A stretch of DNA of 64,000 nucleotides from Sphingobacterium sp. UBA7855. GTDB lineage: Bacteria > Bacteroidota > Bacteroidia > Sphingobacteriales > Sphingobacteriaceae. Location of the stretch: the NCBI GenBank assembly GCA_002500745.1, contig DLST01000011.1, forward strand, positions 186,001 through 250,000, given 5' to 3'. A model generated the notes under the pieces. That model was not told where the DNA came from. It saw only the letters and a list, made by a program, of their open reading frames with translations, and did not search any database. Shown one piece after another: positions 55,853 to 62,973 of this stretch (positions are counted from its first letter, which is position 1; each line of letters opens with the position of its first letter). A program made the position numbers and the translations under genes.

Positions 55853-56533
55853 TCAGTCCGTTGTAAGCATGTACCCCACACCTTTCACTGTTTTGATAAT
55901 GGAAGCCACATGACCAGTGTCGACCTTACCTCTTAGATAAGAAACATACACATCTACTACATTGGTATTATTATCAAAATCAATGCCCCAAACAGCCTGT
56001 AATATTGCTGTTCGCGAAAGAGTTTTATTGCGATTTTCAATCAGATACTTCAATAGCTTAAATTCTTTGGGAGATAGATCAACATTTTTACCATTCTTGA
56101 ATACTTCGTAGCGTTCAAGATCGACCTTTAAGTCGCGGATCTCTATACGACTATCATTTTGTACATTTTTATAATTGTCCCTCCGTACCAACGCTTTAAT
56201 ACGGCTTACCAATTCCTTAAAAGAAAAGGGCTTAACAAGATAGTCGTCAGCTCCACTTTCTAAGGCCTCGACTTTATCTTCAATTTCTCCTAAAGCACTT
56301 AAAATCAATATAGGAATATGATTTTTTCGATACCTGATTGTCTTTGTAAACTGTATGCCATCTATTCCAGGCAACATAATATCAAGTACAATAATATCCA
56401 ATGAATCGACATTGATCCATTCACGTGCCGCTTCCGCAGATTCAACCAAGATAACCTGGTTTCCCATTTCTTCTAAGCCTTTAACGACGAAGCTGCTAAT
56501 GCGACGATCGTCTTCTACTAAAAGTATCTGCAT
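55853..56533 (-). CDS. OmpR-family response regulator of the metal efflux operon
   Basis: This 226-residue regulator has a receiver domain with phosphoacceptor Asp51 (IIVLDIMLPG) and Lys102-region FSF, and a C-terminal winged helix (about 130-225, LSPKEFKLLKYLIENRNKTLSRTAIL). It is the first gene of the operon, two bases before the kinase. A minus-strand TATACTTG at 56595-56602 is a possible -7 box, one mismatch from consensus. Autoregulation of the whole operon is expected. Confidence 0.92.
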   Translation of the reverse strand: MQILLVEDDRRISSFVVKGLEEMGNQVILVESAEAAREWINVDSLDIIVLDIMLPGIDGIQFTKTIRYRKNHIPILILSALGEIEDKVEALESGADDYLVKPFSFKELVSRIKALVRRDNYKNVQNDSRIEIRDLKVDLERYEVFKNGKNVDLSPKEFKLLKYLIENRNKTLSRTAILQAVWGIDFDNNTNVVDVYVSYLRGKVDTGHVASIIKTVKGVGYMLTTD

Positions 56534-56748
56534 AGTATACGCTGTTTAGTTTTATGTGGGATGATAAAAATCATGAATTCCTCTTAGAATCTTACAAGTA
56601 TACAAATTTACAATTTAATCGTCCGATAATCCATAGCGCCCCTACTTCTTCAATCCTGTCCACTAAGTTTTAGGAGCATTCCCAATCAAAATTTGATCTA
56701 TTCTGATATAAAATACTTCGCATCACCTAAATTGATTATACTTTAACA

Positions 56749-56975
56749 ATATGTTGCTACCCATCAATGGAAGTTCCCACTATACTGGGATCAGAGGATG
56801 TTTACCCAATATTAACGGAGGCATGCTGCCCCCACAGCTGCGGAAACTGAAAGAACGTGGAGTGGTAAAGCGTCACGTATATACAGAGGTACCAGGACGG
56901 GTTATGTATGAACTGACCGAACTTGATTATCAGCTCAGACCGATCATCAAGGAACGCGGGAAATGGGGGGAAGAC
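56749..56975 (+). pseudogene. HxlR-family regulator remnant
   Basis: From the ATG at 56751 the translation LLPINGSSHYTGIRGCLPNINGGML...PPQLRKLKERGVVKRHVYTEVPGRVMYELTELDYQLRPII follows HxlR winged-helix proteins from helix 2 to near the end. The N-terminal 30 or so residues with the first helix and conserved cysteine are missing, and the C-terminal end runs into the convergent DinB gene. It has no visible promoter. It is most likely a dead fragment. Confidence 0.7.
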
Positions 56976-57462
56976 AACGTGCCGTCACCAGCAATTGGCC
57001 AACGTGACGCTGGGCATGTTCTGCAGCATGAAACAACAGTCCTATCAATGTGGTGGGGATGCGCTTTCTTCCCAAAAAACGTTGCTCGGTCAATGTATTC
57101 GAATCGATTAAAGCTAGCATTTGTAAGGCTATTTTGACCTGTTCATGTAAGTTTTCGACAAGAGATGCGGGACTTGCATCGACATTTTCTTTGCCTTCTC
57201 TATGGAGGTAATCCAATTGTTCGTCCGTTAGGGGTTTGTTTTTAGCATAAGTAAACATGCGATCGATCACTCCAGTGATATGCTGTAAGTGAAAACCTAT
57301 ACTGGCATTCCCACAGGGCTTTATCCAAAGCTGTTGTGCAGACAGCTGACCAGTATAGGTTGAAACATCCTCTGCAACCTGCAAAAGTGTATGTGCAACA
57401 GGCTGCAACAGAGCGGGAATTCCAGCAATAGGTCCACGCATCCAAACTTCTAAATTTTCCAT
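56947..57462 (-). CDS. DinB-family protein (putative metal-dependent hydrolase/transferase)
   Basis: This 171-residue four-helix protein fits the DinB/DUF664 superfamily, with a histidine pair in GFHLQHITGVIDRM (about 57-70) and LLFHAAEHAQRHVGQLL (about 142-158) that can form the metal triad. Bacterial members include thiol transferases such as bacillithiol transferase, but most have no known substrate. Its 3' end overlaps the HxlR remnant by about 30 bases. It stands alone. Confidence 0.78.
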   Translation of the reverse strand: MENLEVWMRGPIAGIPALLQPVAHTLLQVAEDVSTYTGQLSAQQLWIKPCGNASIGFHLQHITGVIDRMFTYAKNKPLTDEQLDYLHREGKENVDASPASLVENLHEQVKIALQMLALIDSNTLTEQRFLGRKRIPTTLIGLLFHAAEHAQRHVGQLLVTARCLPPISRVP

Positions 57463-57606
57463 ATAAATATCTAGATGTTGTTTTCAACTATTCATGTACC
57501 ACCATGTATAAGTCGTGAAAATTTGTAAAAAAACAAAGCTTTGATAATGTAAAAATAATGACTTCTTTCAATTCGTTTAAAGAACATCAAATTATTTTAA
57601 AATAAA

Positions 57607-57638
57607 TTTGCATAGTGTAGAAAATACACTTACATTTG
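57607..57638 (+). promoter_or_regulatory. Promoter of sRNA copy 3
   Basis: TTTG at 57607-57610, exactly 20 intervening bases and TACATTTG at 57631-57638 match the Bacteroidota consensus at every defined position. Confidence 0.8.
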
Positions 57639-57643
57639 TGTCA

Positions 57644-57708
57644 TCATAATTTAGGTTTATAATTGGTTATTTAAGGTTTTCATTCTCCCCGTTTGAAAAC
57701 CTTTTTTT
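57644..57708 (+). ncRNA. Multi-copy small RNA, copy 3
   Basis: The 65 bases are identical to 2097-2161 and 25239-25303, starting 6 bases after a perfect promoter and ending in the same C-loop terminator. The T-run is two longer here and is followed by GGGGGG. It lies alone between the DinB gene and the end of the Gfo/Idh gene, both on the other strand, so it cannot be a 3' or 5' UTR of either. Confidence 0.8.
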
Positions 57709-57873
57709 TTGGGGGGCTGAAGTATCGTAACAGTTCCTAATTCACCAGCACGTCAAAATAGGTCTAATTCTTCTCTCTACATCCAGACTTCCCACTTATT
57801 ATTATTTTCACTCATTTAAATGTATTGATGGCAGGTAAATCACTGGATAAGAACAAAGCTTTTATTAACGTAA

Positions 57874-57898
57874 AAGGGCAACGTTTAACATTGCCCTT
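57874..57898 (-). terminator. Terminator of the DUF1080 - Gfo/Idh operon
   Basis: On the minus strand AAGGGCAA and TTGCCCTT pair around a 9-base loop and are followed by a TT-TACG tract. It lies 26 bases after the stop codon; the stem is short but clean. Confidence 0.6.
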
Positions 57899-57924
57899 CA
57901 TTTCTATGTTCAATCTTCGATTCT

Positions 57925-59340
57925 TTACATCTTATAATACTGTTCCCAGCCTCTTGCAGGTGGAGGTCCAGCTAAGAGTGCATTGGCAAACTTATCATTG
58001 ACAATTTCCTTTGTCTGTGTATTCAGTATCAATTTACTGTTTAATCGCTGTGCAATGACACCTAAACAGAACACCTGGCTCAAAGGACCTGCAATTTCAA
58101 AAGCCGAACGCGTCTTCTCTTCACCTTTACAACCCTTTAAGAAATTAGCAAAGTGGTTGGATGGTGATGTTGGCACTTCCGGTAAACGAGCCTGCATTTC
58201 TTTGCCTTTCGCTTCTGGAATAATCTGAAGCGTACTGCCGTGCGAACCACCTTTAAATATCAGATCTTTTCCGTAAATAATCTTTCCTGGATTTAATTTA
58301 GCGGGCTCTAATTTCCCTGTACTTGGCGGAGGAATATTAGGATCCAGTCCGGATACCCCATATCCTTCGGGTATAGGGGGCAAATTATCTAATCCATCAT
58401 ACCAATTAATATCTACTGCAGGCATTTTTTTCCTTTTTGGAAAATGAAATTTTAAGGTGGAAGACATCGGAAAGAAATACGAATTATACCCCTCTAGCTT
58501 TACCGCTGAGACTTCGGTTGGGAGTCCCAAATCTAAAAATTCATGTGCTGTATCCAATATATGAGCCCCCCAATCGCCCAAAGCGCCCATTCCGAAATCG
58601 TACCAACAACGCCATTGTCCATTGACAAAATCTTTATTATAATTGTGACCAATAGTCTGCATCTGCCAAAGATCCCAGTCTAGCGTTTCGGGTATCATCT
58701 CCGCGGCAGGAAAGCCCTTCATATTCACGTCCCAGCCATGCCATCTGCGCGGCATATTCATGTGCGCATCTATGCGCGTAACATCTCTAATAATGCCCGC
58801 ATCTTTCCAAGCCTTAAACTGAAAATAATTTGCTTCGGAGTGTCCTTGGTTTCCCATTTGGGTAGCAAGTTTCGGATTTCTCCGAGCTTTATCTGCCATC
58901 AGCTCAACTTCAAGGAATGTTCTTGCCATTGGTTTTTCCACGTAAACGTGTTTACCCAAATCCAATGCAAGCATCGTTATCGCAAAATGAGAGAAATCAG
59001 GAGTTCCTATACTTACAGCATCGATCTGATTTCCCATTTTGTCAAACATCAGCCTAAAATCCTTAAATCGGGGCGCGTCAGGAAACATACCCAATATCTC
59101 CTGTGTATGTTTAGCGCCAAGATCCACGTCACATAATGCTACGATATTACAGAGTCCAGTTTTATAGAGTTCTTTAATGATTTCTGCTGCCCTATTGCCT
59201 AATCCAACGCAGGCAAGATTAACACGTTCATTCGGTTTGGCCAGATTGACTTTTCCTAAGACACTTTTGGACAACATAACAGCTCCTGCAGCAATAACGG
59301 ACTGCTTAACAAAGCTTCTGCGCGATAAATAATGATTCAT
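57925..59340 (-). CDS. Gfo/Idh/MocA-family oxidoreductase with Tat signal
   Basis: This 471-residue enzyme begins with a twin-arginine signal (SRRSFVKQS, residues 6-14) and so is exported folded, probably with its cofactor. The Rossmann motif ACVGLGNRA is at about 44-52 and the conserved EKPMART lysine segment near 140. Exported members oxidise or hydrolyse sugars with bound NAD. It follows a tandem DUF1080 protein by 15 bases; that pairing fits a 3-keto-glycoside route in which one enzyme oxidises carbon 3 and the other cleaves the product. Confidence 0.88.
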   Translation of the reverse strand: MNHYLSRRSFVKQSVIAAGAVMLSKSVLGKVNLAKPNERVNLACVGLGNRAAEIIKELYKTGLCNIVALCDVDLGAKHTQEILGMFPDAPRFKDFRLMFDKMGNQIDAVSIGTPDFSHFAITMLALDLGKHVYVEKPMARTFLEVELMADKARRNPKLATQMGNQGHSEANYFQFKAWKDAGIIRDVTRIDAHMNMPRRWHGWDVNMKGFPAAEMIPETLDWDLWQMQTIGHNYNKDFVNGQWRCWYDFGMGALGDWGAHILDTAHEFLDLGLPTEVSAVKLEGYNSYFFPMSSTLKFHFPKRKKMPAVDINWYDGLDNLPPIPEGYGVSGLDPNIPPPSTGKLEPAKLNPGKIIYGKDLIFKGGSHGSTLQIIPEAKGKEMQARLPEVPTSPSNHFANFLKGCKGEEKTRSAFEIAGPLSQVFCLGVIAQRLNSKLILNTQTKEIVNDKFANALLAGPPPARGWEQYYKM

Positions 59341-59355
59341 AAAGAGTAGTTAGTC

Positions 59356-60747
59356 TTAATTGGGTGTATTGATTTTTATACTGCGAAAGGAGACCCGATC
59401 TCCATGGTCCTGCAAAAGAATAAAGCCTTCCTGAGCTTCGCCAAAGTTCTCCCAGTCTTTATACTTGCTGATTTGAACCAAATCTTTAAACGCTTTGGAG
59501 CCCCGTTCATAAGATAGCATTTTGATGCCATTTAAATAATGTTCCACTTTATTATCTGCTGTAACAACAACTCTACCCCTATTCCATTCACCGATCGGCC
59601 TGCGTGCACGCTCATCACGATTGGATGTAATGAGGTCATATAGGGAGGCCAACGTCCGGTTTCCATCCCTACCCAATTTCGCATCAGGGTGCAAAGCATC
59701 ATCAAGCACTTGGTATTCCAAGCCAATAGCCGATCCTTTTGATTTTTCTTTCAAGGTGACAAAATATTTCACACCACTATTTGCACCTGGACTAAGCTTA
59801 AATTCAAATGAAAGATCAAACACAGCATATTTATCTTTTGTGACAATATCTCCACCATTCGTTGATTCTCCACCGTCAGATTTTAGTACAGTCATTTGTC
59901 CGTCCTTGACTTCCCACCCCCGTTCTGGAAACTTATCGCTATGTATGCTACGCCAACCTTTATTGGTTTTACCGTCAAATAAGAGTTTAACACCCTTTTT
60001 CTTTTCAGCATCCACCACTTCATTGGGCTTCAGATTGACGATATATACATCTTTAGGAAAACCTTTTGGTTTAAGATCAGTTGTTTTTATTTTTACATTC
60101 TTAAAATAAACTTTCTTTCCATCCAATTGCGCCGGAATACTATGCACCTGAAGTCCGATAAACCCCGTTCTATCAATAGTATCAACAACGTACGACACTG
60201 GTATATCATTGACCCAAGTACGCAGCTCATCGCCGATGGCCTCTATTCGGATATGATTAAATTGTTCTGCTTTATATGCTTTTTTTGCATTCTCATTTAA
60301 ATCTAAAGGATAAATCCATCCGCGACGTGCTTCATCATATATTCCACCCGTCCATGCGCGCCCGGATGGGTCAATCTCCACTTGTCGTCCATATACACGC
60401 CCTCGTCCATCGTTGGCTTTTGGATCGAGATGGCTTCTAGTCTGGATACCTGAATTAGTTTCCTTCCCTTCAAGTTTAATATCAAGCTCCAATATGAAAT
60501 CACCGTATTCTTTCTCAGTAATTAAAAAAGAATTGGGGGTACCCTTTGTCATTCGCCCAACAATAGCATCTCCCTCAATAGAATAGGGTGCTTTTCCTCC
60601 AACAGTTTTCCAGCCATTTAGCGTCTTTCCATCAAAAAGGTTTGTCCAACCTTTGTCATTACTCTTACCTGCCTGGGCATAGGCCAATACAACATTGCTG
60701 ACCATAGCTGCCACTAAAACAGATTTAAATAGTGTGTTTCTTCTCAT
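59356..60747 (-). CDS. Tandem DUF1080 (3-keto-disaccharide hydrolase-like) protein
   Basis: This 463-residue exported protein (signal to LAYAQ) contains two DUF1080 concanavalin-like domains, one from GWTNLFDGKTLNGWKTVGG (about 33-220) and one from VKLLFDGKTNKGWRSIHS (about 255-460). Family members have been assigned as 3-keto-glycoside hydrolases or lyases. A full -7 box TACTTTTG lies on the minus strand at 60973-60980, giving a leader of about 220 bases. Confidence 0.85.
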   Translation of the reverse strand: MRRNTLFKSVLVAAMVSNVVLAYAQAGKSNDKGWTNLFDGKTLNGWKTVGGKAPYSIEGDAIVGRMTKGTPNSFLITEKEYGDFILELDIKLEGKETNSGIQTRSHLDPKANDGRGRVYGRQVEIDPSGRAWTGGIYDEARRGWIYPLDLNENAKKAYKAEQFNHIRIEAIGDELRTWVNDIPVSYVVDTIDRTGFIGLQVHSIPAQLDGKKVYFKNVKIKTTDLKPKGFPKDVYIVNLKPNEVVDAEKKKGVKLLFDGKTNKGWRSIHSDKFPERGWEVKDGQMTVLKSDGGESTNGGDIVTKDKYAVFDLSFEFKLSPGANSGVKYFVTLKEKSKGSAIGLEYQVLDDALHPDAKLGRDGNRTLASLYDLITSNRDERARRPIGEWNRGRVVVTADNKVEHYLNGIKMLSYERGSKAFKDLVQISKYKDWENFGEAQEGFILLQDHGDRVSFRSIKINTPN

Positions 60748-61420
60748 TTTATCATTTAATCTAGAGTCTATCGACCCGGTTTATTTATTCATCATTGGTT
60801 TGTAAATCATAACAAGTTTACCCCACATTCATCCTAATTTAGATATGGGCTATTCGTTTCAATTGAATTGAATTGGCAAAACAAGATATTAATTAATATA
60901 AGTGAAATGAACCAAATGATATGATTTATTTACGAAAACGTTTGAATCTATATAAAGAAAGCTTGTTCCATGCAAAAGTAAAAGTGTATAGGCTATATCT
61001 TTAGGTTAAAAGATGAAGTGTAAAAAAGCTTCTTAAATCGCACTTTTAGATTGTTCCTTTTGAGAGCTGATAACGAGTTTATTTAAAACGTTGACGTGTT
61101 CCTTTTGTGTCAATATGCATAAATGAAGCTGATCAGCAAGCTGCGTTCGATATCGATTTCGTGTGCTGGAGGGCGAATTTGGTGATATGATAATCTTTAA
61201 TATGCGTAAATGAAAACAATCGGTAAAATATTTGGATAATACGAAAATTATACACAACTTTAAAGCACAAGCACCTGATCTAAAACAGGCTACAAATTAG
61301 TAGAGGAAATTTTTTATTTTAAAACGATGATTTTATCTTACAATCGATGATGGATAAAATTCTAAATTAGTTTTTTTTGCAGAAAAACTTACTTAATGTA
61401 CAAAAAGTAGCATACGAAAT
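60748..61420. other. A/T-rich intergenic region with regulatory elements
   Basis: These 673 bases hold no convincing gene. A minus-strand -7 box (60973-60980) serves the DUF1080 gene. Between it and that gene, GAAAACGTTTGA at 60934-60945 resembles a LacI-family half-perfect operator. A 74-codon minus-strand ORF at 61033-61257 has no recognisable similarity. No clear promoter for the next plus-strand gene is seen. Confidence 0.4.
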
Positions 61421-61906
61421 ATGACAACCAACCTCATTAAGGTATATACAGTAGTTTCAAAAGAAGTAAGGGAAGATCCAGATTTGTTCACTAATCTCGA
61501 AGGTGTCTTCTCAACATATGAAAAAGCACAGGAATATATTGATCAGTTTTTTGGTAATGCTAAATATGGTTATCGCTCTATCATTACGACATATTTAGAT
61601 CCTTTTCAAGAAGAAATCCAAAATAAAAATTCTTATTATAGCATTTCATCACAATTAATAGGTACGCATCTAGATGTTGAGATTTGTAAAACTTCTTTCG
61701 CGGTTGTTCTCTCGGAAGTTGAACGACTGCGCATCGATCCAGCAACCTCAGAAAAACCGCTTGAACTAAACCTGCATTGTTTTGCTGCTTCCGAAGGGAG
61801 TGCTATGGAAAAATTCGAAAAATTAGTGCATGACTATGCAAAAGAGCACAACCTTCAATTCAGAATTAATCCCTTCCGTGTTGCTGACTCGGAACAATGT
61901 TACTAG
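61421..61906 (+). CDS. Hypothetical protein, 161 residues
   Basis: I do not recognise this protein. It is soluble by composition, with no signal peptide or membrane helix. The N-terminal half (KVYTVVSKEVREDPDLF, then FSTYEKAQEYIDQFFG) looks like a small alpha/beta fold with a segment common in bacteriophage- or plasmid-type accessory proteins, but this is a weak impression. Codon use looks like the neighbours. It stands alone and ends 3 bases before a convergent Crp/Fnr pseudogene. Confidence 0.6.
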   Translation: MTTNLIKVYTVVSKEVREDPDLFTNLEGVFSTYEKAQEYIDQFFGNAKYGYRSIITTYLDPFQEEIQNKNSYYSISSQLIGTHLDVEICKTSFAVVLSEVERLRIDPATSEKPLELNLHCFAASEGSAMEKFEKLVHDYAKEHNLQFRINPFRVADSEQCY

Positions 61907-61909
61907 TCT

Positions 61910-62128
61910 TTAGTTGCCGCTAATTTTAACGGCGCATTCAGCGGATTTATTGTTTATCGGATCACTTAGATATTCGGGTGTAAAGCTTAGAAATGATGCA
62001 ATTGAATGTGGCGGAATACGCTGCAAAATGAGGTGCGTTTTTGTCCTAAAATAACCCATTATTTCGGCTAATTGGATCGGATCTACATCGATAAGTTTCT
62101 TTAAATGTTGCTTGAGATTTACCAACAT
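61910..62128 (-). pseudogene. Crp/Fnr-family regulator with internal deletion
   Basis: The 72-codon frame starts with MLVNLKQHLKKLIDVDPIQLAEIMGYF, as Bacteroidota Crp/Fnr proteins do before the cyclic-nucleotide barrel, and then jumps to RIPPHSIASFLSFTPEYLS, the recognition-helix region near the carboxyl end of the same family. The barrel and the linker helix, well over 100 residues, are missing, with the frame kept across the joint. It probably has no function as an effector-binding regulator. Confidence 0.6.
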
Positions 62129-62411
62129 TATGTCAATTTATTCTTCAAGCAAAACTACTATTCATTAGACTAAAAAAGATATATTCAAATCTATTTCAAT
62201 GCCATTTAATTTAGAAGTACTCACAACATAAATTGATATATTGCGGATAATCACTCAACAGCTGCGAATAATAATTGCCAAGAGATTCGACCGGTTTTAC
62301 TGCTTATATTTATAAAAGGTATCTCAAAATGGGCACAGAACATAAAGAGCCGTTTTGCAGCAGATAGTCTTCGCCTATTTTTAACAGAGTTTATATGCTT
62401 ATAAAAAAATA

Positions 62412-62906
62412 ATGATCAAAATTCATTTTAACAGAGGAAAAATTATCATAAGTATGGCGCTTTGTTTTTTCGCTATAGTCGTTACGCTTAATGCATGGTT
62501 ACATAAAGATTTAATGTTAAAATTGGCTTCGACGGTGTGGGCACTAGCAGCAGCAAGCGTATTTCACCTCAGAATACAACAAATGAACCGCTATCGAAAA
62601 GGGATAGCAGCACTCACGATAGGTCAAGACATGCTCGTAAACAACAGCGCATTAGTACCCCAACCAATTCCGTGGACGGACATCGATTGTTTTGTAACTG
62701 GTTTATATCGAACATCCTCTATATTTATAAAATTAAAAGAATCTTCCTTGCTACGAAAACAAAAAACAAACCGTGTTATAAATCTCTTAAGCTTTATCGA
62801 TCGTAATCTTATTACAAAGCCAGCTCATCTATGGATCGACATGGATGTGATCAATATCCGGATTGAGGAACTTGTTCCACTGTTAAATCAAAAATTGAAA
62901 CAGTAA
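62412..62906 (+). CDS. STM3941-like small membrane protein
   Basis: This 164-residue protein has two membrane helices close together (about 12-30 and 34-52) and a cytosolic PH-like domain with PWTDIDCF and LWIDMDVINIRIEELVPLLNQKL. The pattern fits the STM3941 family found in many Bacteroidota, whose function is unknown. It is convergent with the kinase gene that follows, and its stop codon lies inside a long inverted repeat. Confidence 0.7.
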   Translation: MIKIHFNRGKIIISMALCFFAIVVTLNAWLHKDLMLKLASTVWALAAASVFHLRIQQMNRYRKGIAALTIGQDMLVNNSALVPQPIPWTDIDCFVTGLYRTSSIFIKLKESSLLRKQKTNRVINLLSFIDRNLITKPAHLWIDMDVINIRIEELVPLLNQKLKQ

Positions 62907-62973
62907 ATAGGAATTGTTCATATCTTAACAAAGGATAATTTCAAGATACCCTTTGTTAAGATGCTATTTACTG
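62901..62973. terminator. Long inverted repeat spanning both convergent stop codons
   Basis: Two nested perfect arm pairs are present: CAGTAAATAG (62901-62910) with CTATTTACTG (62964-62973), and ATCTTAACAAAGG (62922-62934) with CCTTTGTTAAGAT (62950-62962). Each outer arm contains the last codon and stop of one gene. T-runs are lacking, so this may be a bidirectional 3'-end structure rather than a classical terminator. Confidence 0.6.

Noticed and set aside
61033..61257. 74-codon minus-strand ORF in the intergenic region
   Set aside because: There is no family similarity, no upstream translation or promoter signal I can see, and the region is A/T-rich.
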